Notes under the pieces: generated by a model
What the model saw: the letters and a program-made list of their open reading frames with translations, nothing else
What the model was told of the DNA's origin: nothing
Database searches by the model: none
Shown here: positions 1 through 11,997 of the stretch, piece after piece
Layout of the letters: each line of letters starts with the position of its first letter
Position numbering within the stretch: position 1 is the stretch's first letter
Position numbers and translations under genes: made by a program
From: Lonicera japonica
Taxonomy: Eukaryota; Streptophyta; Magnoliopsida; Dipsacales; Caprifoliaceae
DNA length: 64,000 bases
Direction: 5' to 3'
NCBI GenBank assembly: GCA_021464415.1
Contig: CM038470.1
Span: forward strand, 31,300,122-31,364,121

Positions 1-962
1 CAGATTTGAACCTCACCAAAAAAAAGATTGCACTCTTAGTTTTTTAATGAACAAACTAATCACCAATCCTCTATGAATGCCAAAAACCCCACCACAAGCA
101 ACTTGGCCAGGGGAGGGTGCAGAAGCAGTTGCTAGCTATGAAGACCAATTTGAGAAGAAGCCACAGTACTTACAACCGTATCCTCCAAAAAATAAAAGAT
201 GGGAAAAAAATATTAAGAATATCATTAACTTTGTCCTTTGGGACCAGGCCTGTGAGATGGTTCTCATTCTAAGATCCATTAGGATTGATGACATCAACCA
301 CTTTCATATTCGCATTTTTCACTGAGCCAATGTTATTGATAGGTAAATCCCACCCAATTGTCATTCCAAAAGGAAATATCTTTACCATTGCCAACCACCC
401 ACTTGAAATTTTGAGACAAATTTTTTTTATTGCTGAAAATACATTTCGAAATAAGCAAGGCTTTTTTATACACTTTCCAAGATTTGGGGTTTTTGGCAAT
501 GTTATATCTTTGCTTTAAAACTTTAGTTTAGAGGGTTCTCCTCATAAGCAACTCTCCATCCAATTTTACTGCTAAGCACCTTATTGCTATCTTTGGCATC
601 CCTGATACCGAGGCCGCCCAAACACTTAGGTGTATAAATTTTCTCCCATTTGACCAAATGAACTTTTTTCTTATCCAAGGACTCCCCCCATATATAGGAA
701 GTTACGGTTGAGTCTACCAATTTCTCTCACAAATATGGTTAAGGAATTTCATGTGTTGCATAAAATAGTTGGGGATGGTGGAAGAAACAATTTGAAAGAG
801 TGTAGCCCTACCAGTGAAAGAGAGGTTATTAGCCTTCCATCCCGACAGCTTATTCTAAATTTTTTCAATGATATGGTCATAGTGTTCCTCTTAGTTCTCC
901 CATGCACTAAGGAAATCCACAGGTACCTCCTTAAGTCTTTGGTTTGTGTCATACCACACAAA
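1..962 (-). pseudogene. LINE (non-LTR) reverse transcriptase fragment
   Basis: Reading leftwards from 962, three minus-strand frames give consecutive parts of a plant LINE polyprotein. 961-749 resembles the RT thumb (RRYLWISLVHGRTKRNT, then SLSLVGLHSFKLFLPPSP). 720-523 carries the conserved stretch with WGESLDKKKVHLVKW and GGLGIRDAKDSNK. 499-269 matches the following GDG..FWYDNW-type region in degraded form. The zf-RVT region would continue towards position 1 and beyond the window. Frame changes and stops make it a dead copy. It is a separate insertion from the LINE at 1372-4130, because in a single minus-strand LINE the RNase H would lie left of the RT, not right. Family assignment is from recognised motifs; boundaries are approximate. 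Confidence 0.8.
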
Positions 963-1371
963 AGACTCAGCGCATTAACCTTTCTTATTGGGACACTGGG
1001 AGCAAAAAAGATTTTTTATTTTTGAAAGTTCACCTTTTTCCCCAAGACGCTACAGAACTCATAAGTGCATAAGGTAAAAGAATTTAGTTTGAAGAAAGGG
1101 GCTTGACCAACTCTTACTTTGAGATCAAATATTCAGCTCCTATTTTTTTATTTAAATGATTTTTTTTTTCAAATGAGAAACTTAGTTGATTTTTGATTTA
1201 CCATATACATATTTTATGGAATAATATTTTTCCTTATTAATTTTATCCATTACATACACTCGTAAAATATATATGTCCAACTTACTCTACTTGTGTTTTG
1301 TAAATGCAGTTGTACATTAAAAGAGGAAGGTACCAGGTGGGAGCTTGAATAAATATTTAATCTCTGCTACC
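963..1371. other. Non-coding spacer between two LINE fragments
   Basis: AT-rich sequence with short homopolymers. I see no gene, RNA or repeat structure that I can support. Confidence 0.5.
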
Positions 1372-4130
1372 TTTTTTTTTTTTCATAAAATACACTAGCC
1401 TCCACAAAGGCTTAGGTGATAGCATAAAAGTGAAAATGAGTACAAAAGAGGGGGGATACATATGGCCATCCCCAAGGCCCAAAAGAAAACACATATGAAC
1501 AGTGACTGGATTGCTAAGAAGACTAGTGGTAAAATCCAAAAGTACACTTAGCAATTTCCAAAAAATAGAAATAAGCCATCAAGGCCTAGCTAGAAAACTA
1601 AAATGCCAAAACACATGGCAAATAAAATCCAAACTTACAAAAACTACAAGCTTTTGAAAATAAATGCCCACCACCGAGCATATCCAACACAGTGGACAAA
1701 CACAATGAGGTCGTAGGCAGTAGGAAGCCGTAAAATGGATTGAGAGATAACATCCTTGATGGGGCTTTGCAAGGCTACTGGAGCCTCCATTGTTACGAAG
1801 CCAAGGTATGAACTTCGTTGAAATTTCAAAAATCTTTCTTATACTGTGCCTGAGATAAATACGGTACTCCCATCTCTTCCTCCCATGATCTCTGAGAGAT
1901 GTATGCCGAGTACATTGGGAAGGAAAATTCCAAAAATTAGTTTGCCCAACAACTGTTTGAATATATGGCTGAGAGAGCATTTTTTCTGCACAAGTGAGCC
2001 TTTTGTTGTTGTGACCTATGGGGGTGTTGTCTTTCTTTTTGAAAATAATATAGATGTTGTGGGTAGTGACTTCAACATAACCATTAGCACCCAACTTATC
2101 AATCTTCTCATGAAAGAAGTAGTCAACCTTTGAATCTATAATTTGGTTGTGCTGTGTAATCATGCTTAAGAAAAACTGATATTTGTTGGGGAAATGAATT
2201 CCACCATTGTAATTGATCAAATTGCATTCCCATTTTCAAAAGACAATCAGCCACTTGATTTCCTTCCTTGTAAATGTGGGTTATATGAACTTGCTGAAGG
2301 TAATTAGGGCAGTAATCATGCATCGCATACACTAATTTACGCACTAATCTTAAACCCTAGGATCTATGCTGTTCAATAAAATCGACAGAAGACATACCTT
2401 ATGTGTGATTTGATGTTACTAAAATGAACAGGATGGATCGAATCCTTCTGTTGTTGTCGTCCTTAGCGTAGAAATTACGACGCCTCTACGGTATGCACAC
2501 ACGAACGAGGTGAGATCCTTGCTTGGTGTACTAGCGCCTTCTAGGGTTCTCTCTATTATTTCGACTCTCTGGCCTCTCTAAGTTTCCTTGACGGCCAAGA
2601 TGAATAGAGGTTCCCTTTTATAAGGGAACCCTAGTGAGAACCCTAAGCAACAAACGAACTGGGCCCAAGTCCGACTTGGCCCGTTTTAATTCGTTTTGAT
2701 CCAACTCGTTTTGGTGTGCGACCCTGTAGGTTTTACACTCTTTGGCAGTATAATTAAAAGCCCGTTTTATTATACGAATAGTAAGCGGTCTCTAGTAAAA
2801 CATTACTACTATCCAAAGGGTATAAAGGTCAAAAACGACACAACCTTAAATTGATATTCCACATATTAACTCCTTTTGTCAATCGATATCTAGGTTGAAC
2901 ACAAGACTAGGCAAGTGTCATTCTTGTATAGTTCAATCTTTATTTCTTGATCTCTTAAGTATAATTAATCTAAAACAAATGACATCTCATTTGTGCATGG
3001 CCATGCAAATATTAATTACACTTATCAAGGGGCCCAACGATATCTCTCTCAATATATGAGAGTGACAAATCCCATCTTGATCAACCACATACCTCTACAT
3101 AGTTCAAAGTATGCTCGGTCATCATCTTTATAATTACTCGATTAAGAGCAACGTTTGATAATACCTGACATGCTAATCCCTATGTTGGTAACCATGGCGA
3201 TCTCAGGTCTGAGGATAATACGATATCACAAATGGGGAACATCACTGATGACATTATGTAACACTCCTCGCAGTGTCCCCAAAGCGGGTCAGTCCAATAC
3301 TTTGTTCCCTAACAAGTATCAGTATGTTCAGCTTGATATTTCCATATCCATGACTTGTGGAACATAATCATCAGCTGACCTATACTCTAATCATTATATC
3401 AATGTGATCCTAGGTTATTGACACATGATTAGGGACATCTAAATAATATTATTATAACAATACTAGCATCCCACAATCAAGTCACGTACTTGATGAACTA
3501 GTATTAATATATATTATTTACAAGAGAATATAAAGTATAATAAATAAACTTTATTAATAACAATAAGCATAAAATATCCAAGTACAAATCATAATCTATG
3601 AATAGTCCTAGGACATATCTCTTTCACTTGCATCCTTAGAAGCTTAAATCTACAATTGTGCCATTCATTAATGAGAAGCCAAAGATGTAGGAACTTCCTA
3701 TCTTGCACGCAAGCAACCACTATTTGAGAATCCATTTCCACCCAGAGCTTGTGCCAGCCTTTTTCCCAAGCAATAGAAATGGCTTGTTTGAATGTCAGAA
3801 ACTCAGCCTCAAAAACATTATGTATGCCCACAGATCTACAAAAAGCACCTTTGGAGAAGCCTCTATAAATTCAAAAAATGCCCCCAATTGCTGCTCTGCC
3901 AGGAGAACCTAAAACCAAGCCATCAGTATTCACCTTAATCCAAGAATCAGGAGGAAGAACCCACACTACCTCAGTAATTTTAAGGCTATGAGCAGGAATG
4001 CCATTGACACCCATCTTGTGAAAAATAGAGAGGTCATTAGTAGAATTCCTCATGACTTCCCCAGCCAAGCTACCAATCTGCTGCCTTTGTTGGTAAGGAA
4101 TTAGTTGCATGCCAGCTTGTCAGAGTTGGC
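1372..4130 (-). mobile_element. 5'-truncated LINE with RNase H domain, interrupted by a solo LTR
   Basis: The 3' end is marked by a 12-T run at 1372-1383, a poly(A) tail on the minus strand. The body encodes an RNase H of the plant LINE type: WIKVNTDG (first catalytic Asp) near 3930-3955, then the segment with WVEMDSQIVVACVQD near 3720-3770. The domain resumes at 2294 with HITHIYKEGNQVADCL. The two halves are separated by an LTR at 2295-3626; removing it rejoins LLRM with QVHITHIYKEGNQVAD. The RT is absent, so the copy is 5'-truncated near 4100-4150. About 740 bp of 3' UTR-like sequence lies between the RNase H end and the T-run. No target duplication was found. The left and right limits are estimates. 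Confidence 0.75.
2295..3626 (-). mobile_element. Solo LTR, 1,332 bp, inserted in the LINE RNase H
   Basis: It starts TGAAGG and ends CTTTCA, so the termini are TG...CA with TGAA/TTCA inverted ends. It is flanked by a perfect 5-bp duplication CTTGC (2290-2294 and 3627-3631). A TATA-like CTTATAAAAG on the minus strand near 2612-2622 suggests the LTR reads leftwards. There is no coding sequence and no internal second LTR, so it is most likely the recombination remnant of a full retrotransposon. Superfamily not assigned. Confidence 0.85.
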
Positions 4131-6750
4131 AGGAATGAATTGTAGCATCTACTTAACACTTGGCACTCTATTTGAGGGCCAATCGTACACATGTACCAAC
4201 TCTTATGTTTTTATTTTTTTATTTTTAACAAACTCTTATGTTCCTTTTAAATTACATTTAAAAAATAAAATAATATACTTATTTACAAATATTATTATTT
4301 AGTTTTACCGAATATATCGAATGAGTTATATCTTTACAAAATATAATAAAAGTACAACCTAGATCCTATGAAATTGGTCTAGTAGTTGACTAGATCTCTG
4401 TGAAAATTTTTTATTTAGCGAGAAATCTCGTATTCGAATCTTTATAAGTGCAGTTGCTAAAAAAACAAACAAACGTACAACTCATTTAAGCACCCAGTAA
4501 GAAAATGTGGTAAGATTTAGATGCAAGAAAAGCATTTTCCTTAAAAGAAATGTCTAACATTGCATCATTTATTCTTAAATTATATATATATATATATATA
4601 ATTTTTGATTTTTGAAAAATAATAGTCATATCGATTTTATTATTTATTGGATAACTATATCACTGTATTAAGGAATTTTATATTTTGAAAATATAGATAC
4701 TAATATATCTAATATGAATAATATGTAGATGAAACATGTAAATATAACACATTCATGCCTCTTTTTATTGGCATTTTATTTGATAATCTCATGCTTGTTA
4801 TGGAAGGTAATCAAATTTGATAACAAAAATAAGTTATATATATGCGTAACTATTAATTATGATGAAATTAGTATTGACCAAAATTAATCGAGTAGACTCT
4901 TTAATTTATATATACACGTAATATTGCGTGTGCAAATCTAGACCATTGATTATCATAATGCTTCCAATTGACTATATTGCTAATTGCTTGAAAACGGGTA
5001 TATACAGTCAGGGAGTATTGACGGAGATATTCATGTGTAGGTTTTTTTTTTTTTTTGGGGGTAGTGGGGTGGGGGGGTGTAATTTGTAGTCACTTTCAAG
5101 TGATGAACTTAGTTTTATCACTAGCCCCAAGTGTATCCCATAAACATGCATGTGTCAAGTGTACGGCGTATTAAATATTTAGTCACCTTTTAGGCTACAT
5201 TCATTTTGTCAAATTAACTATAGTACTTTTATGTTCACCAAAAAAAAAAACTATAGTACTTTTATCAGATCTTAATTAGTGGTATTTTGAATTATTTTTC
5301 ATAAGGTTTTGTAGCTAGGAATTGATATGAATAGTTATTTATATTAGCTCTGGCAGTAGACACCCTTTTTGTATTAATTATAATGGATTTTCTTAAGCAA
5401 AACTCAACTATACATTCATTTTTTATTAAATTTTGGTATTGAATTAAGGAATCTGTTTTTGGTACGAACCGGGCATTTTTACAACGTTTTTCCGTCATAA
5501 GAACATGGATGTGTTTTTTACGATGCAAAATTGTCATAAAAAGGACCAGTCCATCCGCACTTGAAATTTTCTATTGAATCAAGTAGGAATCTTAATTTTG
5601 TAATTTTTAACCTAGTTCAAATAAGGCAAATTTATAATTACATATGAACTTTCCACCAACCAAGTTTCTGGTTTGTGTGAGCCACATCTTCTCTGATAAG
5701 AAGGTACTAACTGACTTATTTATTTTGTTACCAAATGCAGGCCAATCCATAAATTAATGTGTACTACTAGATAACATATGTTAGCTAAATTTATTTCGCT
5801 TTTGTTCTACGCGTTCTTGAGCGTGTTTAACCTCGTTTGTCAAAATACAAACAAAATATTCAATACTATTGAAGTACGGCCTGATTTTACTGTCACATGC
5901 ACAAGCTACTTGTTATATGTACTAATTAAGGTTTATTGACCTTATCTTCAGAAGGGAAAATCCTTATAGAAGTAATTATATATATATATAAACTGGATTA
6001 TTATTTTTAGTTTAAGTTGGTTGAATTACTGAGAAATTAGGGATAAACACGGACAAGCACATGATAGATCCAAAGGAAGCTAATTCCATTTACACAAGGG
6101 AGTGTCATTGATGGGGTTGAATGCGAATTTGAGTTCTGGCCAATTGAGCACCCAGCTCTAAGTTGATGGAATTTAAATTAAGCTCGCGAGAATGCGAATT
6201 TAAGCTTGTGATACTTCATATTAATTGCAGTGAGATTTCATATTTATGCACTAATGTTAGCTTCTTTCTATACCTCTTTCTAGGGAGACTTCATACAATT
6301 CATTATATAGATTGATTTGCATATAATGTTGTTTAATTAGTGATGTTAAAATTGAATTATAGATCTCTAACAATTTTTGGTGTGTAGGTTCTTGGATTTT
6401 TGGGATTGTTGCAGGTATGTATTAGATAAGATTTTGAAAATTCTATTTTCTAATATTTTTTTTTTAAATATCCATAATCAAATCAGCATGGTTTAAAACC
6501 TTGACAAAATATGGATTAATAGCCATTTCGATTGCTCTACATCTCCTTAACAAACCGTGTCAACTTGGTGTTTGTCATCTCATTAAAATACATGGTTAGA
6601 ACTATGACAAAGGGACATATATCGTCCTAGTTTTGAACTGTGACAATTCGGGTATTTTGGTGTAGTGCTAGGTTGGGTTTAATTTTCCTCCGTCAGGGTT
6701 CGAGCCTGCATGTCTATTGCCTTTGATTAGGCCCTCTTTGAAGACTTGCT
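4131..6750. other. AT-rich intergenic DNA with simple repeats
   Basis: No gene is supported here. Visible simple sequence includes a (TA)10 run at 4581-4600 and a T-run followed by a G-rich stretch at 5042-5078. The minus-strand reading frame at 5292-5537 has no recognisable domain and I do not call it a gene. Confidence 0.5.
4581..4600. repeat. (TA)10 microsatellite
   Basis: Ten uninterrupted TA units. Confidence 0.95.
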
Positions 6751-7298
6751 TGTTAGATCCTTAATCTAACATTGAGCTTATATGTGAAATAATTATGTGT
6801 TGTGGACTGTCGAATGGTTAAGCCCACTTTAAAAGTGATCAAATAAGGTTTAAGTTATTTGGGCTTAAATGTATCTAATAGCATGTGGGCTTTTAATGTG
6901 TAGATACTTAAGGATAATTTATATTTTTATGATGGGCTAAAATAGAAATACTAAATAGATAGTAGGGTTTACTATCTATATATATATAGTATTTATGGTC
7001 CCCAGATTATACGTACGTATCTTGTCCCTGTTGAGCCCCCATCATCACAGAGAGCATAGAGAAGGTATAAAGGATTCTCTAAATAAATACGTGTTGATCT
7101 GGAAGGCCAACCACTCGGTTACAAACACATGCTATGGATTCAAATACGCTTCCGCATATTAATCTTTTGATCAACCACTCGGTTACAAACACACGCTATG
7201 GATTCAAATACGCTTCCGCATATTAATCTTTTGATTCTTGGTAACACACATGAAGGATCCTAGGATTTATGATTATTTATAACCAACAAGATCTAACA
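6751..7298 (+). mobile_element. Ty1/copia LTR (548 bp)
   Basis: It begins TGTTAGATC and ends GATCTAACA, a perfect 9-bp inverted terminal match. It is followed after two bases by a primer-binding site. It contains a 64-bp tandem duplication (7108-7171 and 7172-7235). No matching 3' LTR is present in the window. The copia gag-pol at 30979-33576 may be the displaced body of this element (inference). Confidence 0.85.
7108..7235 (+). repeat. 64-bp tandem duplication inside the copia LTR
   Basis: Two nearly identical 64-bp units beginning CAACCACTCGGTTAC; I see one difference (CATGC versus CACGC). Confidence 0.95.
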
Positions 7299-7300
7299 AG

Positions 7301-7312
7301 TGGTATCAGAGG
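7301..7312 (+). promoter_or_regulatory. Copia primer-binding site
   Basis: TGGTATCAGAGG lies two bases after the LTR end. TGGTATCAGAG is the standard copia site complementary to the 3' end of initiator methionine tRNA. Confidence 0.9.
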
Positions 7313-7628
7313 GGTCTTCACGTTGACTCACTGAGATTCAAATTTATTTTTGATCCATGATTATTTTAGGTGACTTTGAATCTAATAATTTTTAGGTTTT
7401 AAAATTATTAGATTTAAATACAATTATTGGTTATATCCTTGGATTAATTGATTAATAAATAGGCTCTGCCGAAAATTTGGATTCAATTAGATACTCGGCA
7501 AATTGATTGGTTATATGGATTAAGGTTTACAAAAAAACAAAAAAAGGCTCGGATTCTTTGATTTCCAGATCTCTGCCAATTTTAAGAATGTTCATTGATT
7601 TTTTGTATGACTATATATATATTATATA
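7313..7628 (+). other. Copia 5' leader (non-coding)
   Basis: Untranslated leader downstream of the primer-binding site, cut off by the Helitron that begins at 7629. No gag start is present here. Confidence 0.6.
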
Positions 7629-8592
7629 CTAGGTATTGCCCGTGCCGAATGGCACGGCGACATAAAAAAATAATAGATAGAAAATAATGATGTTGAACAA
7701 AAATACATAATATTTAAATAAAGTGCAACCCAAAACATATATTAAAAAAACTATATACGCAATAAATCACACTATAATAAGCCCAACTTTTTCTAAACCA
7801 ACATAAATAAGCTATCATAAATTGAGATTGCAATCGTCCTAACAGTCAACTAGAGGAGGTTGCTAAGCTAAACTCAATATACCAACATATATATTCCACC
7901 TGATTAGATATATTGAGGTGGTTTTAATTAAAAAAACTCGAATTTGTCCATGTTTATGATATGCTTAAATTCGAACTCGTTTTGTCACCTCATTAAGGCT
8001 GGGTTGGTTCATTATTATTACAATGACATTTTATATTTCTAAAATTTTAATTACAAACAGATGGTACTATTGATAGCAATACTGGTTTACAAAAGTAATG
8101 TGCTTTCTTTTAAAAAAAAATTTATTTAAATTTGTAAAAGATTAAACGTAATTTATTTTTAAACTAAATAAAGGGTTGTGCCATTTGCCATCCGTAATCA
8201 TTCACCGTATAATAACATTACATATTTTTAAATTTTAATTGTAAATATATGGTACCATTGGTAGTAACATTAGTTTACAAAAGTAATATATTTTTTATTT
8301 TTATAAGAAAAAGTAAATTATGTAAAGATTAAATAAATAAATTGTGTCAAGTAATTTGAATGTAAGTTATATGAAAAAAATATATTTAAAGAGAGAAAAA
8401 TTGGTTACAATAACTTTTCTTGAATTTTTTTCTTTTATACATAATTTTATAATCATAGTGGATCTTATGTTGTATGTATTGATAAGTATACACTTTAAAT
8501 GGGCAAATTTTAATAATTTCTAATTTATGTATTTAAAGTTAATGTATTTTGTTTTTTAAAAAGAAATTGATCAGAGAGAAAAGTGTGTGTGC

Positions 8593-8628
<36 letters not shown>

Positions 8629-8674
8629 AACTAATAAATTGGCGATGTGATATTTTTTTCCCTTATAATATAGA
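7629..8674 (-). mobile_element. Non-autonomous Helitron
   Basis: On the minus strand the 3' end is CTAG (plus 7629-7632) followed by a host T. It is preceded at 7 nt by a perfect hairpin CCGTGCC-GAAT-GGCACGG (7640-7657). The 5' end reads TCTATATTATAAGGG on the minus strand, starting at plus 8674 next to a host A. These are the standard Helitron ends and A/T insertion site. No Rep/helicase is encoded. Confidence 0.7.
8583..8628 (+). repeat. (GT)n(GA)n compound microsatellite
   Basis: A run of GT, with one GC interruption, passing directly into a run of GA. Confidence 0.95.
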
Positions 8675-9145
8675 TATTTATTTTTAAAATAAAGGAACAA
8701 TTATGTTGCAATAGAATTTGAAACATATAAATTACGTAAAATGATTTAAATGTAAGTTATATGTGAAAAATAGCTTCAGAGAGAGAAAAAATTGGTTACA
8801 ATACAGTTTCTTGATTTTTGTTTTTACACATAACTTTATAATCATAATAAATCTTATTTCATAGGTATCGATAAGTATATTTCAAATGTGAAAATTTTAA
8901 TAATTTATAATTTTTGTATTTGAAGCTAATATATTTTAAATTTTAAAAAGAAGTTAATGTGAGAGAAAAGTGTGTGAAAGATAGAGAATGGTGGAATAAG
9001 AGAGAGATAAAAATTGTTGACTAATTTGATTTGATATTTTGAAAATACATCTAATGGCCCAAAAAATTTCTTATTTATTGTAATTAAATGTGAGCCATTG
9101 ATTTAATAAATTAATGATGTGATATTTATTCCCTTATAATATAAA
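8675..9145. repeat. Degenerate second copy of the Helitron 5' half
   Basis: This stretch repeats the order of blocks seen at about 8330-8674: a GTAAGTTATATG block, an AGAGAGAAAA..TTGGTTACAAT block, and a terminal GTGATATTTATTCCCTTATAATATA near 9119-9145. It is a diverged tandem or independent copy of the same family. Confidence 0.55.
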
Positions 9146-9326
9146 TGTATAATAAGGTTGACTGTGTTGGCTGTGTACATATATATAAGGTTGTATGCAT
9201 GTATGTATATATATATGTGTGTAAAAAAGTCTAATCGTATATATATGTAATAGTCACATCAACATATATATATTATTGGCTGCCGACCATCGAGTGCTCT
9301 GATAATTGCCATTATTATTGTTATTA
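9146..9326. other. AT-rich spacer, possibly copia leader; ends in TTA target duplication
   Basis: Contains dispersed ATATAT motifs. The last three bases TTA (9324-9326) match TTA at 30253-30255 on the far side of the TIR element. Confidence 0.4.
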
Positions 9327-9425
9327 GACCTTTTGCAGTCCATAAGGTAAAATGGTAAGCAAATTTACATTTTTAGTAACTCTTTCTCCGCAGCACGTAT
9401 GGGGTAAAAAAGCAACTATACTTCT

Positions 9426-9490
9426 CGCGATGTACACTCCATCGCGGCATCCCTATCAGCACCATCTCACGACATTCTGAATGTCGTGAG
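9426..9490. repeat. Left subterminal hairpins
   Basis: Two perfect inverted repeats: CGCGATG (9426-9432) with CATCGCG (9440-9446), and the 12-bp CTCACGACATTC (9466-9477) with its complement at 9479-9490 after one spacer base. Confidence 0.9.
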
Positions 9491-9551
9491 TCTCCCACCT
9501 CCCAACGGTACAATCCAAACGGCTACTATGGACTAACGGTCAAAATTTTCC

Positions 9552-9561
9552 TCTATTTAAA
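9552..9561 (+). promoter_or_regulatory. Candidate TATA box for the PMD gene
   Basis: CTATTTAAAC lies about 610 bp before the PMD start codon, mirroring CTATAAATA on the minus strand near 29935-29943 in the other arm. This is inference from motif and position only. Confidence 0.35.
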
Positions 9562-10173
9562 CATTTGCCCCACATTCAATCTTAATATCACTCTTTCTAT
9601 TTTTCTCTCATACATATCCACTCATCAAATTTATTTAAGTTCCAACAAATTTGGAGCATCCTCAAATTAATTTTGCAGAAAATTAAGGTACAATTATCTT
9701 ATTCTTTTTATTAAATTATTTATTTGTTTAATATTATTGTTTATTTGTTTAAATATTTTTGTCTATAATTAATTTGTTTTGGTCAATTTAAGATTTTAAT
9801 ATTATTATTTTATGTGAGTTAATCATTTTTTATATAGTATGAAAAGTTCCTTAACACTTATAATGAAAAAAATGAACTCTGTAAAAAAATAATTTTTAAC
9901 ATTTCATTCTTTGTTTTTGTATTTGAATTTATTTTTATTTTACAAAAAAAAAGTAATTTTACTCTTTCGAAATGTTAAATAATAAAAAAAATATTTAGGC
10001 ACTGGATAAGAAAAAAGTTCATATTATAAGTAAAATTAATTTATTGACCCTTAACACTATCTTAGCCTTAAATTTGTGCCAATAGCTGTGATAGCATTTC
10101 CTATCAATAATCAATAATTCTATTTAAAATTTACCTTAAATTAATATAAATTCTATTATTTATTCTTAGCATA

Positions 10174-11997
10174 ATGAAAAAAATCCAAAGATTTTTCGGG
10201 AGAGCTAGTATCTCGAGTCCTCCTGATGAAGGTGGGTCTGGTACATCTGCTGCAACGCCTACTACATCTGCTGCTAGGCCTAATTCTGCACGACGGAAAT
10301 CAACCAAACGTCGTGCTCAGCCTGAAAATTACGAAACTCCTACTACCCAGCCATCAAGTTCATCTTCCTCCTTTGCTAATTATAGAAGAGTTGTTGATAA
10401 TGGAAAACATATTTCGAGAATGAAGAGAACAACTGAAGGTAGTTTATTCTACATAAGGTCAACCTGGCACCATGCAAGTGGAATATATAAAAGGCTATCA
10501 CAAGATCCAGATGTAGAAATATTGCTTGATAATTCTGGATTGTGTAATTTATTTAAACGACAAATGCCAAATTCCGATTGTACTGTAGTTGAAGCGTGCT
10601 GTCGACGTTGGTGGGACACCACCCATACATTTCACCTGCCTACATGCGAGTTAGGTTTCACACCACTTGATTTCACCATGTTAACAGGTACACATATCAA
10701 CTTTGTATACATACATATAACACAAATTTTATATGTAGAAAAATAAATATAAATTATATTTATATATTAATTTAATAAATTTAATTAAATATATTGTAAT
10801 TTCTATTTTTAATAGGAATTCCCATTGGGGGTGACAAATTACCGCTTCCTCAAGTACATGAGGATTCGACATGGACGGCTGAAAATGGGATACTATTTAC
10901 TTATTTTCCATATTTTTTAGATGAAATAGATTCTGGAGCAGTAAAATGTTTTTTTGTCGCCGCATATCTTGGAAGTGACGATATAATAGAAGTTATTGGG
11001 GCAGATGGTGTAGCTGGATTATTCATATTCTATATTTTAGGGTATGTATTTTTTCCTAACGATAATAGTAGTTGCCCAATATTTTGGGCAAACTATGTCA
11101 TCGATATCGAAAATATTCGCCGCTACGACCGGGGATCAACTATTTTGGCCAGAATGTATTCATGCCTTGATGTTGCATCTTGAAGGTTAATTAAAAGCTT
11201 AAATTTTTTTTGGCAGCCAATTGAGGTACATATTTCGTTTTAAATATGATTTATGTCCATCATTTTTTTATTATTGTATTTCTATTTGCATTAATTTATT
11301 TTAAGAATTTTTTTTAATAAAATGCAGTTCTTTTTTTATGAGTACATGGCAACTCAATGTCCGCAGTTTATAACCGGAGCACCTCTACTTTGGCCTAGAA
11401 TTCATCGATGGAGTTTGGAAAATGTTGAGACTGCAAAAAATTCAGTCAGGTTTAATCTCGATATTGCGGACCAACAACTGGAGATGCGTTCAATGCAATC
11501 TATTATTTGGCAAACCTGCACAAATGATTTGGCAATGCAATTTTCGATACAACAAATTTCATTACACCTTTCACGATGCAGGTATTTGTTACTGGATCCC
11601 CAAATCGGAGGACAATGGATTTGGGCGAACGGTGCTACCGACAAATTTTTGGAGGAATTGCAATTCCAAACGATCCTCCGGTTAAAATGACAAAGATCCC
11701 TCGAGTTGTTTTTAATCATTATGCCCAATATGGTTGGGATCCATGTACTATGTTCCTTTCTAAAGCGACGAAAGAACTTTATGAAGAATATTGGACATAT
11801 GTTTCTGGCGGACCATCATTACCACCAATCGGTAGAGGGGTTAATGTTGACATTATTGGCTATGCGGCATTGGTAGGGCGTGATGTTGAAATGCCATGTA
11901 CGCCACAAGAGGTGGTAGGAGGGGTTTATAACAGTCAAGGTGGCTCTTCCTCGTCACAACCGGTTGCTCCTGATTGGAGTTGTAGCATTTGTATTTG
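10174..11997 (+). pseudogene. Plant mobile domain (PMD, aminotransferase-like) protein, broken
   Basis: The PMD family includes the Arabidopsis MAIN/MAIL1 proteins and many transposon-borne relatives; its biochemical role is unclear. Exon 1 (10174-10687) has a low-complexity Ser/Thr/Pro N-terminus and then the PMD core: a leucine-rich segment, CCRRWWDTTHTFHLP, and LGFTPLDFTMLTG at a GT donor. Exon 2 (10816-11225) starts after TAATAG with IPIGGDKLPLP and ends WQPIE. Exon 3 starts at 11328 with FFFYEYMATQCPQF and continues through LLWPRIHRW. An in-frame TGA at 11181-11183 and a frameshift near 11600 (frame changing before DLGERCYRQIF) inactivate it. The frame then runs through PRVVFNHYAQYGWDP to a Ser-rich tail, where the Ogre 5' LTR cuts it at 11998. 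Its normal 3' end is not visible. Confidence 0.85.

Noticed and set aside
1579..2220. 213-residue minus-strand frame as a gene
   Set aside because: It lies in the LINE 3' untranslated region, has no recognisable domain, and overlaps the RNase H end in another frame.
2123..2344. Continuous RNase H frame through 2344
   Set aside because: The part from 2295 to 2344 is LTR sequence; only the portion left of 2295 belongs to the RNase H.
2356..3611. CCTAG repeats as target duplication of the insertion in the LINE
   Set aside because: CTTGC at 2290-2294 and 3627-3631 gives TG...CA ends and rejoins the RNase H motif; CCTAG does neither.
10226..10423. Leucine-rich 65-residue frame over PMD exon 1
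   Set aside because: Shadow frame of the PMD exon, which has clear domain motifs.
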